Under the pieces are notes generated by a model. The model did no database searches. It was not told the DNA's origin and was given only the letters and a program-made list of their open reading frames with translations. This document shows, in pieces, positions 34,567-43,037 of a stretch of 53,023 bases of DNA. Positions within the stretch are counted from its first letter, which is position 1. Each line of letters starts with the position of its first letter. Origin of the DNA: Candidatus Dormiibacterota bacterium (GTDB taxonomy: Bacteria > Chloroflexota > Dormibacteria > Aeolococcales > Aeolococcaceae); NCBI GenBank assembly GCA_003142035.1, contig PLOF01000055.1, forward strand, positions 55,344-108,366, written 5' to 3'. The position numbers and the translations under genes were made by a program.

Positions 34567-34617
34567 CGACGCGGCCCGCCGCCCTCCACACGTCACACAC
34601 GAGGCTCAGAGACCGAC

Positions 34618-36942
34618 ATGCCTCCCCGGACCCAGACCCGACCCCGCACAAGTGCGGCGCGCAGCGCAGCGCGGCGCCCCACCGGCCGCCCCGCAGGCCG
34701 CCGCCCGGCCAGGCGGGTCCGCCCACCTCGCAAGCAGCTGATCAGCGCGGACCAGCGCCGGGAGCTGAGCGGCATCGGACTGGTCGGCCTCGGGGTGCTG
34801 CTCGGGGTCGTCCTCGCCCTTCCCGGGGGAGGCTCCCTCGCCCGGCCGGTGCATGACGCCATGCTCGGATCGCTCGGCGTCGGGGCCTGGGTGATCGCCG
34901 GCGGCCTGATCGTGACCGGGGCTCGCCTGCTCGGCCAGCGTGCCTGGACAGGAGGGGCCATGGCAGCCGCTGGGAGCATCCTGGTGGTTGTGGCCATGCT
35001 CGGCTTCTTCGGCCTGATCTTCTCGGGAAGCGCCGGCACGATCGGCCAGCACTTCAGCGCCGGTCTGGCGGACCGCCTGGGCGGTGCCGCGACCGGGGCC
35101 CTGATGTTCGTCCTGATCCTCGCGGGGCTGGTGCTCGCCATCGAGCTCCGCATCGCGCCCGCAGTCGCGGCGGTGCGCGGCTGGCTGGCCAATCAGACCG
35201 TCGCCAGCTCGGCCACCAGCCCCGTGAAGCCGGCGAAAAAGGGACGCGAGCCGGCAGTGAGCCTGACCGGCACCGCCGCGCCGCTCGGATTCATGCCTCC
35301 GCCGGCCCTACGCGAGCCGCTCCTCCCACTGTTGCCGTTGCCACCCCTGGCCACGCCGCATCCCGGCGAACCGCCGGAAGACGAGCTCATCGCGGCCTCC
35401 GCCGAGACCTTCACCCGCGAGTTCGAGGGCAAGGTGGAGGCGCGCCCGCTGGGCGCGATCCCCGAGGTGGCGATCCTGCACGGCAAGGAGGCCTCCGAGG
35501 ACGAGCCCGAGCGGGTCTGGGTGCTCCCCAGCCCCGAGCTCCTCGACACCGTGAGCGGCAAGCGCGAGCGCCTCGAGAAGGAGGTGCAGGCGACCGCCGC
35601 GCTGATCGCCAGCACCCTCGCGTCGTTCTCGATCCAGGCTCGGGTGGTGGGCGCCAACAGCGGTCCGACGGTCACGCAGTACGAATTGCAGCCGGCCGCG
35701 GGCGTCCCCGTCCGCAAGATCGTCGGCGCTCAGACCGACCTCTCGCTGGCCCTGGCCGCACCGATCCGGATCCAGCCCTTCATCCCGGGCAAGTCGGCGG
35801 TCGGGATCGAGGTGCCCAACAAGGCGGCCCAGCTGGTCTCGCTCAAGGAGATCATCAGCGCCCCGGCCTTCAGCGACCCCCGCAAGCGGCTGGCCGTGGC
35901 CCTCGGCGCCGACGTCTCCGGGCACCCCGTGGTCGGCGACCTCTGCCGGATGCCCCACCTCCTCGTCGCCGGTGCGACGGGCAGCGGCAAGTCGGTCTGC
36001 ATCAATGCGATCCTGGCGGGATTCCTGCTCCAGGCGACACCGGCGCAGCTCAAGCTGATCCTGATTGACCCGAAGAGAGTCGAGCTCTCCACCTTCGCCG
36101 ACGTGCCCCACCTGCTGGTACCGGTGGTGGTCGAGCCGGAGGCGGCCGTCGCCTCGCTGCGCTGGGCGTGCAAGGAGATGGAGGAGCGCTACAAGCTGTT
36201 CGCCAGCCACGGCGCCCGCAACATCGCGGCCTTCAACGAGCGCGCCCCCGGTCTCGGGCTCTCGCCGCTGCCCTACGTCGTCATCGTCATTGACGAGCTC
36301 GCCGACCTGATGATGGTCGCGGCCGGCGAGATCGAGGACCTGGTCTGCCGGGTGGCCCAGCTCGCCCGCGCCGTCGGTATCCACCTGATCGTCGCCACCC
36401 AGCGGCCCTCGGCCGACATCATCACCGGGCTGATCAAGGCCAACATCCCGAGCCGGGCGGCCTTCGCCGTCTCGAGCGGCGTCGACTCCCGGGTCATCAT
36501 CGACGAGATGGGCGCCGAGAAGCTGCTCGGTCGGGGCGACATGCTCTACCTGCCCATCGACGAGGGCAAGCCGCGACGGCTGCAGGGCGCCTTCTGCTCG
36601 GACCGCGAGCTGGAGGCTCTCATCGACTTCTGGAAGCAGCAGGGGAAGCCGGACTACCAGGAGGAGGTCTTCCAGGTCGAGGCGACGGTCTCGTGGGCCC
36701 GCGACGCTAGCAAGCGCGACCCGCTCTTCGCCAAGGCTGCCCACACCGTCGCCGCCGAGGGCCGGGCGGCCGCCTCCCTGCTCCAGCGCAAGCTCAACGT
36801 CGGCTACACCCGGGCCGCCCGCTTGGTCGACCAGCTGGCCGAGCAGCGCGTGGTCGGACCCTTCGAGGGCAGCAAGTCGCGGGAGGTCCTCATGGACGTC
36901 CTCCAGGTGGACGAATTGCTGGCCGAGCTGGGGGAGGAGTAG
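34618..36942 (+). CDS. ftsK: DNA translocase FtsK/SpoIIIE
   Basis: Septal double-strand DNA pump that clears chromosome ends during division. The 774-residue protein has a very basic N-terminus (Arg-rich, 1-40), four membrane helices within about 50-180, a Pro-rich linker, then the motor. In the motor are Walker A AGATGSGKSVCINAIL (about residue 451), IDPKRVELSTFADVPHLL, Walker B VIVIDELADLMM and HLIVATQRPSADIITGLIKANIPSR. A C-terminal gamma winged helix (ASLLQRKLNVGYTRAARLVDQL) would read KOPS-like sites. ATG 34618 is chosen over an upstream in-frame start because it follows the promoter and begins the basic tail. Confidence 0.96.
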   Translation: MPPRTQTRPRTSAARSAARRPTGRPAGRRPARRVRPPRKQLISADQRRELSGIGLVGLGVLLGVVLALPGGGSLARPVHDAMLGSLGVGAWVIAGGLIVTGARLLGQRAWTGGAMAAAGSILVVVAMLGFFGLIFSGSAGTIGQHFSAGLADRLGGAATGALMFVLILAGLVLAIELRIAPAVAAVRGWLANQTVASSATSPVKPAKKGREPAVSLTGTAAPLGFMPPPALREPLLPLLPLPPLATPHPGEPPEDELIAASAETFTREFEGKVEARPLGAIPEVAILHGKEASEDEPERVWVLPSPELLDTVSGKRERLEKEVQATAALIASTLASFSIQARVVGANSGPTVTQYELQPAAGVPVRKIVGAQTDLSLALAAPIRIQPFIPGKSAVGIEVPNKAAQLVSLKEIISAPAFSDPRKRLAVALGADVSGHPVVGDLCRMPHLLVAGATGSGKSVCINAILAGFLLQATPAQLKLILIDPKRVELSTFADVPHLLVPVVVEPEAAVASLRWACKEMEERYKLFASHGARNIAAFNERAPGLGLSPLPYVVIVIDELADLMMVAAGEIEDLVCRVAQLARAVGIHLIVATQRPSADIITGLIKANIPSRAAFAVSSGVDSRVIIDEMGAEKLLGRGDMLYLPIDEGKPRRLQGAFCSDRELEALIDFWKQQGKPDYQEEVFQVEATVSWARDASKRDPLFAKAAHTVAAEGRAAASLLQRKLNVGYTRAARLVDQLAEQRVVGPFEGSKSREVLMDVLQVDELLAELGEE

Positions 36943-36983
36943 GGGAGACCTCCCCCGGCGCAAGGTTTGCTGACGGCCGCTGC

Positions 36984-36989
36984 TATCCT
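36984..36989 (+). promoter_or_regulatory. -10 box TATCCT of yajQ
   Basis: TATCCT lies 11 nt before ATG 37001, giving a leaderless or nearly leaderless yajQ-pgsA transcript. Confidence 0.4.
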
Positions 36990-37000
36990 TGCTCACCGGG

Positions 37001-37492
37001 ATGCCTCAGGAGTACTCGTTCGACGTCGTCAGCGACTTCGATCACCAGGAGATGGTCAACGCCGTCGACCAGACGCGCCGGGAGATCCAGACCCGGTACG
37101 ACTTCAAGGGAATCACGGTGGAGATCACCCTGGAGAAGGAGCAGCTGATCCTCCTCACCGAGGGCGACATGCAGCTCAAGGCCATCCTGGACGTCCTCCA
37201 GAGCAAGCTCCACCGGCGGGGGATCGACCTCAAGGTTCTCGACCCCCAGAAGGCGGAGCCGGCCGCCAAGGGCAACCTGCGCCAGGTGATCAAGCTGCGG
37301 CGGGGCATCGCCGAGGAGCTGGCGCGCACGCTCACCAAGAAGATCCGGAGCGAGCATCCCAAGGTGCAGTCCCGCATCCAGGGTGATCAGCTCCGGGTCG
37401 TCTCCAAGGATAAGGACGCTCTTCAGGGGGTGATCCAGGCTCTGCGCGAGATGGATCTCGAGGTCCCCCTGCAGTTCAACAATTATCGGTGA
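37001..37492 (+). CDS. yajQ: YajQ-family nucleotide-binding protein (UPF0234)
   Basis: A 163-residue protein whose N-terminus EYSFDVVSDFDHQEMVNAVDQ is the family signature, with TRYDFKGITVEI, KLHRRGIDLKVLDPQK, LRQVIKLRRGIAEELARTLTKKI and LREMDLEVPLQFNNYR. It has two ferredoxin-like halves. A Xanthomonas homologue binds cyclic di-GMP; other members bind nucleic acid or nucleotides, so the ligand here is open. It overlaps pgsA by GTGA. Confidence 0.94.
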   Translation: MPQEYSFDVVSDFDHQEMVNAVDQTRREIQTRYDFKGITVEITLEKEQLILLTEGDMQLKAILDVLQSKLHRRGIDLKVLDPQKAEPAAKGNLRQVIKLRRGIAEELARTLTKKIRSEHPKVQSRIQGDQLRVVSKDKDALQGVIQALREMDLEVPLQFNNYR

Positions 37493-38028
37493 GACGCCAC
37501 CTCAACCTGCCCAACCAGCTGACCATCCTTCGCCTCCTGCTGGTTCCGGTCATCGGCGTCTCGATGGCGATCACGTTCACCGGCCATTACCAGGTGGCCG
37601 TCGTGATCTATGCCCTGGCGGCGCTCACCGACACGCTCGACGGCCGGATCGCCCGAGCCCGCCATCAGGTCACCGAGTTGGGCAAGTTCCTCGACCCCCT
37701 GGTCGACAAGATCATGGTGATCACGGTCCTGGTGATCCTGGTCGACCAGTCACTGCTGTGGGCCTGGGTGGTGGTGGTCGTCTTTGCCCGCGAGTTCGTG
37801 ATCACCGGCCTGCGCACACTGTCCGCCACCCAGGGGGTCGTGATCGGCGCCAGCTCGTGGGGCAAGTCGAAGATGCTGACCCAGAACTGCATGATCGTGT
37901 TGGTGCTCCTGGCCCAGCCCTACCCGCTGCTGGCCACGCCGGCGACGGTCTTCGTCTACCTGGCGGTGGTCGCCACGGTGCTGAGCGGCCTCGACTACCT
38001 CTGGCGCTATCGCCGCTTCGTGATATGA
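37489..38028 (+). CDS. pgsA: CDP-diacylglycerol-glycerol-3-phosphate 3-phosphatidyltransferase
   Basis: Makes phosphatidylglycerol phosphate in the membrane, the committed step to phosphatidylglycerol and cardiolipin. The CDP-alcohol transferase motif D-x2-D-G-x2-A-R-x8-G-x3-D-x3-D is visible in DTLDGRIARARHQVTELGKFLDPLVDK. About five membrane helices fill the 179 residues, as usual for PgsA. LPNQLTILRLLLVPVIG is the typical N-terminus. GTG 37489 overlaps the yajQ stop. The next gene is pncC, as in Gram-positive pgsA-cinA-recA clusters. Confidence 0.93.
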   Translation: MRRHLNLPNQLTILRLLLVPVIGVSMAITFTGHYQVAVVIYALAALTDTLDGRIARARHQVTELGKFLDPLVDKIMVITVLVILVDQSLLWAWVVVVVFAREFVITGLRTLSATQGVVIGASSWGKSKMLTQNCMIVLVLLAQPYPLLATPATVFVYLAVVATVLSGLDYLWRYRRFVI

Positions 38029-38053
38029 GCTGGCGCGGGGCGGGTGGCGTGGC

Positions 38054-38557
38054 GTGAGCGACGACCCCCGCCTCGCCGCCGCCTTCCCGGAGAGCGCGAG
38101 CCTCGGCCGTCGACTGGTCGCGCACCAGCTGACCGTAGCGGTCGCGGAGTCGTGCACCGGCGGGCTGCTGGGAGCCGCGCTCACCGCCGCGCCCGGGGCT
38201 TCCACCTACGTCCGAGGTGGGGTCATCGCCTACGCGGATACGGTGAAGATCGACCTCCTGGCGGTGGATCGTGAGCAACTGGCCCGGCTGGGCGCGGTCA
38301 GCGCCGAGGTGGCCGCCTCCATGGCACGCGGCGTGGCGCAGCTCCTGGGCGCGGACCTGGGCATCGCCATCACCGGCGTGGCCGGCCCCGGGGCTGAGGG
38401 GACCACCAAGCCGGTCGGGCTCATCCACGTCGCGGGATGGTTGGGCGGCCGGACCGAGGCGGTCGAGCTGCGCGAGGGCGGCGATCGGGAGGCCAACCGT
38501 GCCGCCGCGGTGCGCGTCGCTCTGGGGGTGGGGCTGGCGCTCGCCGGTGACGCCTGA
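38054..38557 (+). CDS. pncC: Nicotinamide-nucleotide amidohydrolase PncC (CinA C-terminal domain only)
   Basis: Deamidates nicotinamide mononucleotide to nicotinate mononucleotide in pyridine-nucleotide recycling. The 167 residues correspond to only the C-terminal half of CinA; the N-terminal MoaB-like half is absent. Motifs are VAVAESCTGGLLGAALT with the catalytic Ser, YVRGGVIAYADTVKIDLL, GAVSAEVAASMARGV and AITGVAGPGAEGTTKPVGLIHVA. The start is GTG 38054. It lies between pgsA and recA, the position of cinA in Bacillus. Confidence 0.93.
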   Translation: MSDDPRLAAAFPESASLGRRLVAHQLTVAVAESCTGGLLGAALTAAPGASTYVRGGVIAYADTVKIDLLAVDREQLARLGAVSAEVAASMARGVAQLLGADLGIAITGVAGPGAEGTTKPVGLIHVAGWLGGRTEAVELREGGDREANRAAAVRVALGVGLALAGDA

Positions 38558-38671
38558 GCCACCGGCCCTGGTCCCAAGGGCTGTTGGCCCGACAGACCGC
38601 GGCCAGGGGGGCTCCGTGGTCGGGGCGCCCAGGGCGCTGCCTGCGGCCAGGCTCAGGCTCGGGTGACCGGC

Positions 38672-38677
38672 TAGACT
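38672..38677 (+). promoter_or_regulatory. -10 box TAGACT of the PRC-barrel gene
   Basis: TAGACT is separated from ATG 38686 by 8 nt, again predicting a leaderless mRNA. Confidence 0.45.
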
Positions 38678-38685
38678 GACGTCAC

Positions 38686-39366
38686 ATGACCCCAGCAGAA
38701 AAGCAACCGCGCCGCTCGGTCGAGGACTTCCACTTCGGAGCCAAGGTGGTCTCCGCCGATGGGAGGCACATCGGCTCCCTGAACTTCATGATCATCGACG
38801 GCGAGAGCTTCGACATCCACTCCATCGTCGTCAAGGAGACGCACCACTTCTCCGGCCACTCCGTGGCGGCCACCGCGCTGATGGAGGACGATATCTCCAT
38901 CCCCGTCGGTGCCGTGAAGGACGTCACGCGCGACCTGATCACCCTCTCGATGACCTCGGCGGAGGTCCGGCGGACCGAGCCGTACCTCACCTATCAGTAC
39001 GCGCCCCCCGAGAAGGGAGACGCCGGCCGCCTCCTCCTGTCCCACGCCGGGCAGGTCGGGTACGCATCCCGCCTCGTGGAGGAGGCACACAAGCGCCTCG
39101 ACGAGCTGGAGATCTCCCGTGGCGAGAACGTGATGCTCGGCCATTCCGGGCACAAGCTGGGGACGGTGCAGGACGTCGTTCTCGACGAGGGTGAGCTGGC
39201 CGGGGTGGTCATCCGCCCGGAGGGGCTTTTCGAGGGCCTCTTCAAGCAGGACGTCCTCCTCCAGATCCGCTTCCTCGGACGGAGCGATGACCTCGCCCTC
39301 TTTGCCCACCTCACCGAGGCCGACATCGCCCGGCTCCAGCCGTTCCACCCTAGCGGCGGGGAATAG
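38686..39366 (+). CDS. PRC-barrel domain protein (two repeats)
   Basis: A 226-residue soluble protein with two PRC-barrel-like units. The first is FHFGAKVVSADGRHIGSLNFMIIDGESFDIHSIVV (about 15-50) with DDISIPVGAVKDV. The second is ISRGENVMLGHSGHKLGTVQDVVLDEGELAGVVIRPEGL (about 144-182). PRC barrels occur in RimM, photosynthetic reaction centres and many uncharacterised stress or envelope proteins. No other domain or membrane anchor is seen. Function unknown. Confidence 0.75.
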   Translation: MTPAEKQPRRSVEDFHFGAKVVSADGRHIGSLNFMIIDGESFDIHSIVVKETHHFSGHSVAATALMEDDISIPVGAVKDVTRDLITLSMTSAEVRRTEPYLTYQYAPPEKGDAGRLLLSHAGQVGYASRLVEEAHKRLDELEISRGENVMLGHSGHKLGTVQDVVLDEGELAGVVIRPEGLFEGLFKQDVLLQIRFLGRSDDLALFAHLTEADIARLQPFHPSGGE

Positions 39367-39463
39367 GCGCCTGCGTCTCAGCCTGAGCCGGTCGGCGGCC
39401 CCCCGGAGAGGGCGGCAGAGAGGGGGGCGTCAGGGCCGCTGGCGATGGGAGGCGAGTCGGGGC

Positions 39464-39491
39464 GCGGTGATCCGAGGGCGGTGATCCGAGG
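39464..39491. repeat. 14-bp tandem duplication upstream of recA
   Basis: Two perfect copies of GCGGTGATCCGAGG (39464-39477 and 39478-39491) end 3 nt before the proposed recA -35. They could be a regulator site or a recent slippage product. Confidence 0.7.
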
Positions 39492-39494
39492 GCC

Positions 39495-39542
39495 TTGCAG
39501 GTTGACCGCGAACCCGCTACAGTACCGACGTACATCTGTTCG
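39495..39542 (+). promoter_or_regulatory. recA promoter with candidate LexA operator
   Basis: TTGCAG (39495-39500), 17-nt spacer, TACAGT (39518-39523). The sequence CGTAC-ATCT-GTTCG at 39529-39542 matches the Gram-positive SOS box CGAAC-N4-GTTCG at all but one arm position and covers the predicted transcription start. A lexA gene is in the same window. Repression by LexA is inferred. Confidence 0.55.
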
Positions 39543-39574
39543 GCATCGCCGCCGCCGCCCCAGGAGACCAAGCC

Positions 39575-40702
39575 GTGACAAGCACACAGCAGAGTAGTAC
39601 CATCAATCGTACAGTTGAGGTGACCGGGCGGCGATCGGCCGCCACCACGGAGGCGGACGCGGTGACGACGGAGCGGGAGCGGGCCCTCGCGACGGCCCTG
39701 AGCCAGATCGAGCGCAGCCACGGCAAGGGCGCGATCATGCGCCTGGGCGACGTCCAGACCCAGCGGGTCGAGTTCATCCCGACCGGTGCCCTGACCCTGG
39801 ACATCGCTCTCGGCGTCGGTGGCATCCCGCGCGGCCGGGTCGTCGAGATCTTCGGGCCGGAGAGCTCGGGCAAGACGACGCTCACCCTCCACGTCATCGC
39901 CGAGGCTCAGAAGAGGGGAGGGGTAGCCGCCTTCATCGACGCCGAGCACGCCCTTGACCCCCAGTACGCGGCCCGGATCGGGGTTCGGACCGAGGAGCTG
40001 CTCATCTCCCAGCCGGACACCGGTGAGCAGGCGCTGGAGATCGTCGAGGTCCTCGTCCGCAGCGGCGCTGTGGACGTGGTCGTGATCGACTCGGTCGCGG
40101 CCCTGGTTCCCAAGGCCGAGATCGACGGCGAGATGGGGGATAACCACGTCGGTCTCCAGGCGCGGCTCATGTCACAGGCGATGCGCAAGCTGACCGCTGC
40201 CATCAGCCGGTCCAACACCTCCGTCATCTTCATCAACCAGCTTCGCGAGAAGATCGGTGTGATGTTCGGCAACCCGGAGGTCACCTCCGGGGGGCGCGCC
40301 CTCAAGTTCTACGCCTCAGTGCGCCTCGACATCCGCAAGATCGACACCATCAAGGTCGGGCTGGAGGCCGTGGGCAGCCGGGTCCGGGTGAAGGTCGTCA
40401 AGAACAAGGTGGCCCCCCCGTTCCGCAACGCGGAATTCGACATCCTCTACAACGAGGGGATCTCCTTTGCGGGCAGCGTCCTCGACATGGCAGTCGACGC
40501 GCGCATCGTCGACAAGAGCGGAGCCTGGTTCTCGTATGGCGACCTTCGCCTCGGTCAGGGCCGGGAGAACGTCCGCGACTTCCTCAAGCAGAATCCCGAG
40601 CTCCTCGAAGAGATCGCCAACAAGGTCCGGCAGCACGCGCTGCCCGACCCCGTCGTCGCCGAGGATGCGGAGGAGGTCCCGCCCGCGGTTCCGGTCGGCT
40701 GA
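39575..40702 (+). CDS. recA: Recombinase A
   Basis: ATP-dependent strand-exchange protein and SOS co-protease. Walker [10 protein letters not shown] is near residues 94-102. [20 protein letters not shown], Walker [18 protein letters not shown], loop L1 [26 protein letters not shown] and loop L2 with [35 protein letters not shown] are all intact. The N-terminus has about 30 extra Ser/Thr-rich residues before the first conserved helix, so a later start is conceivable; GTG 39575 has AGGAGA about 9 nt upstream. recX follows directly. Confidence 0.98.
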   Translation: MTSTQQSSTINRTVEVTGRRSAATTEADAVTTERERALATALSQIERSHGKGAIMRLGDVQTQRVEFIPTGALTLDIALGVGGIPRGRVVEIFGPESSGKTTLTLHVIAEAQKRGGVAAFIDAEHALDPQYAARIGVRTEELLISQPDTGEQALEIVEVLVRSGAVDVVVIDSVAALVPKAEIDGEMGDNHVGLQARLMSQAMRKLTAAISRSNTSVIFINQLREKIGVMFGNPEVTSGGRALKFYASVRLDIRKIDTIKVGLEAVGSRVRVKVVKNKVAPPFRNAEFDILYNEGISFAGSVLDMAVDARIVDKSGAWFSYGDLRLGQGRENVRDFLKQNPELLEEIANKVRQHALPDPVVAEDAEEVPPAVPVG

Positions 40703-40725
40703 CCGGGCCCCCGGCCGGTGCCGCC

Positions 40726-41271
40726 ATGCCCTTCGCCGGCTCCGGTGGCCAGCGCGGTCGCCGGTATGAGCCTCCGCCACCTGTCGACCCGGACGACCGC
40801 GCTGCGGCGTCCGCAATGGCACAGCGCCTGCTTGCGGTGACCGATCGTTCACGTGTCGAGCTGCAGCGCCGCCTAGAGCGCCGAGGCTACGCGCCCGAGA
40901 CGGCGATCGCGGCCGTGGACCGCCTCGAGGCCCGCGGCTGGGTCGATGACAATCGCCTCGCCGAGGACCTGGCCCGGCGCCGCCTCAGCCACGGCTACGG
41001 TCGCCGGCGGGTGGTCGCAGACCTGGTGTCACGCGGCGTCGACGCGGAGACCGTCAACCGCACCGCGGCGGCACTCGGCGAGGGACAGGCGGACGCCGTC
41101 CGGATCGCCGCCGACCGGCTCCGCCGTGGCCACTCCGGGCTCCTGACAGACCCGGAGGTCCGCCGTCTCGCCGCCGCCCTTCAACGGCGCGGATTCGAGA
41201 TGTCGGACATCCGTGCGGTGCTGCGCCAGATGGCCACCGAGATCGCCTCTCTGCCGCCGGACGAGGGCTGA
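40726..41271 (+). CDS. recX: Regulatory protein RecX
   Basis: Modulator that binds RecA filaments and limits their extension. The 181 residues hold three-helix repeats: AQRLLAVTDRSRVELQRRLERRGY, VDRLEARGWVDDNRLAEDLARRRL, GYGRRRVVADLVSRGVDAETV and LAAALQRRGFEMSDIRAVLRQ. Its position 24 nt after recA confirms the call. ATG 40726 is the first in-frame start. Confidence 0.93.
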   Translation: MPFAGSGGQRGRRYEPPPPVDPDDRAAASAMAQRLLAVTDRSRVELQRRLERRGYAPETAIAAVDRLEARGWVDDNRLAEDLARRRLSHGYGRRRVVADLVSRGVDAETVNRTAAALGEGQADAVRIAADRLRRGHSGLLTDPEVRRLAAALQRRGFEMSDIRAVLRQMATEIASLPPDEG

Positions 41272-41316
41272 CCCCGCCACCGCCAGCTGAGCCGGGCGCC
41301 GACGCCGCGGTCCCGC

Positions 41317-42648
41317 TCAGCCCGCCGGAGAGGGGACAGCGCCGCGACGTTCCCACCGCAGCACCCGCCCGAGCAGCACGAACGTGCACACCGAAAGGAC
41401 AAACCCGAAGACCACCAGCCCGTCAAAGGACGCCAGGCTGATCGCCACCCCTCCCAGCGCGGCGCCGATGGCGCCTCCTGCCGCCAGGGTCACGGTGTAG
41501 ATGGACATGAGGGCCGACCGGTCCGCCGCGTGCGTCTCCGAGCTGTTGGCCAGGTAGGCGACGGCGGCCGGACCGAATCCGGCCAGCCAGAGGATGCCCA
41601 GTCCGGCCACCGGCAGCAGGAGGAAGAGGGCAACGTGAGGGAGACTGTTGGCAGCGAGGAGCGCGCCTGAGAAGAGCCAGGCGCCCGGGATGGCGCGCCG
41701 CATCTGCCGCGCCGGTCCCAGGCGGTTGATCCACGGGGTCCAGAGGACGATTCCGATGACCAGCACGGCGATGGCGCTGACGAGGACTAAGGAGACCAAC
41801 CGGGTGTCGAAGTGGTGGACGAGCCTCTGGCCCCTGACGGGGGAGTGGTGGAGGAGGGACGCAAGGTTGGAAGCGTAGGCGCCGATGAGGGCAAATGTGC
41901 CCACCCAGGCGGGGAGGAAGCTCCGGATGGGGCCCGGGCCGCAGACATCTCGCAGGAGTGTCGAGAGGCGGGTGATGGGGAGCGGCGGGACGTGGGCGAC
42001 GAAGCGTAGGCAGATGAGGCCGGCCAGCAGGTAGACCGCAGCCAGCACCACGAACGCGCCCCGTCCGAGGTAGTGGTAGGCGAACGGGCCGAGCACAAAC
42101 CCGCCGGCGTAGCCCGCCATGGTGGCCGCCTCGAAGGCGCCACTGGCCCGCGCCCGCGCCCGCACGCTCAGGGACGTCGCCGCGGCGATCGCCCCCAGAG
42201 CGGTCGGCACGAAGGCGGCGGCGGCCACCCCCTCCAGGATCCGGGCCGCGAAGATCTGCTGGGAATGGAGGGATGCCCCGACCAGGAGCAATCCCAGCGC
42301 CCCCACCACGGGGCCGCCCACCACAAACATCTTGCGGCCCAGCCGGTCGGCGAAGCGCGCCAGGAAGGGGGCGAAGACCATCTCGCTGAGCGCCTGAGCA
42401 GTGCCGACGAGCCCGATGGTCGTCCCGTGCGGATGCCCGTGCGCCAGGTCGGCGAGGTAGAACTGCACCGCCACGGTGGCTCCCGCCGCCGCCACCCTGA
42501 TCAGCGCGGTGCCAGTCAGCAGCGCCGCAATCGAGGCCTGGCGGGTATCGCGGAGCCCGTGCTCCAAGTCGGCGACGAGGTCTCCGCTCGTCGCCGCGCC
42601 GGCGGCGACACCGCCGTTGACGCGATGGCCCTCGGTGCCCTCGGTCAT
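41317..42648 (-). CDS. Major facilitator superfamily transporter
   Basis: Polytopic carrier of 443 residues with about twelve hydrophobic segments in two halves. The loop between TM2 and TM3 reads LARFADRLGRKMFVVGGP, a clear version of the MFS motif GxLADrxGrkxxl. A charged N-terminal tail of about 38 residues precedes TM1. Substrate unknown; drug or metabolite efflux is possible. It converges on recX and diverges from rny. Its start codon lies at the centre of a perfect 22-bp palindrome (42637-42658). Confidence 0.85.
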   Translation of the reverse strand: MTEGTEGHRVNGGVAAGAATSGDLVADLEHGLRDTRQASIAALLTGTALIRVAAAGATVAVQFYLADLAHGHPHGTTIGLVGTAQALSEMVFAPFLARFADRLGRKMFVVGGPVVGALGLLLVGASLHSQQIFAARILEGVAAAAFVPTALGAIAAATSLSVRARARASGAFEAATMAGYAGGFVLGPFAYHYLGRGAFVVLAAVYLLAGLICLRFVAHVPPLPITRLSTLLRDVCGPGPIRSFLPAWVGTFALIGAYASNLASLLHHSPVRGQRLVHHFDTRLVSLVLVSAIAVLVIGIVLWTPWINRLGPARQMRRAIPGAWLFSGALLAANSLPHVALFLLLPVAGLGILWLAGFGPAAVAYLANSSETHAADRSALMSIYTVTLAAGGAIGAALGGVAISLASFDGLVVFGFVLSVCTFVLLGRVLRWERRGAVPSPAG

Positions 42649-42658
42649 GACCGAGGGC
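42628..42658. promoter_or_regulatory. Palindrome over the MFS start codon (candidate operator)
   Basis: GCCCTCGGT occurs at 42628-42636 and 42637-42645, and its inverted copy at 42650-42658. The last two form a perfect 22-bp palindrome with half-site GCCCTCGGTCA, centred on the MFS ATG. It could be bound by a repressor or fold to hide the start codon. No regulator gene is adjacent. Confidence 0.45.
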
Positions 42659-42693
42659 TACCTCCCGGTTCCATCGTGCGTGCCATCGCCCGT

Positions 42694-42751
42694 GTCCCTC
42701 CCGCCATCACGGTCAGACGCCGCCTCACCCGGCCATTCTGGCGGGAGGGAC
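42694..42751. repeat. 13-bp inverted repeat between MFS gene and rny
   Basis: GTCCCTCCCGCCA (42694-42706) and its exact complement TGGCGGGAGGGAC (42739-42751) flank a 32-nt spacer. This lies in the 389-nt gap between the divergent MFS and rny genes. The rest of the gap shows a TACAAT at 42922-42927 that may serve rny, and no gene. Confidence 0.6.
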
Positions 42752-43037
42752 CCCATCCGGGGCGAACTCCGGCCACCAACCCTCCCGGCTCGTCGCCCGC
42801 GATCTCACTGGGGCCGCCAGCTGCCTCGTGGAGAGGCCGTGGAGGCGCGGCAAACGCCCCGGCGGGGCCCCCGCGGATCACCTCCTGAGGCTCCTGCCTC
42901 CCGATCCGTGTCCAAGGTCCGTACAATGCCGTCACAACCCCAGGGACCGTCCGGCATTAGCGGCCGGTTCGGACGTGAGTACGGGCGGGTGCCGCACCAC
43001 TCACGACCTGCGTCCCCCGGGTGGCGCCCCGAACGAG

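Noticed and set aside
34438-34617. A 60-residue N-terminal extension of FtsK.
   Set aside because: It overlaps the divergent PH-like gene and the TACGAT promoter, and has no similarity to FtsK.
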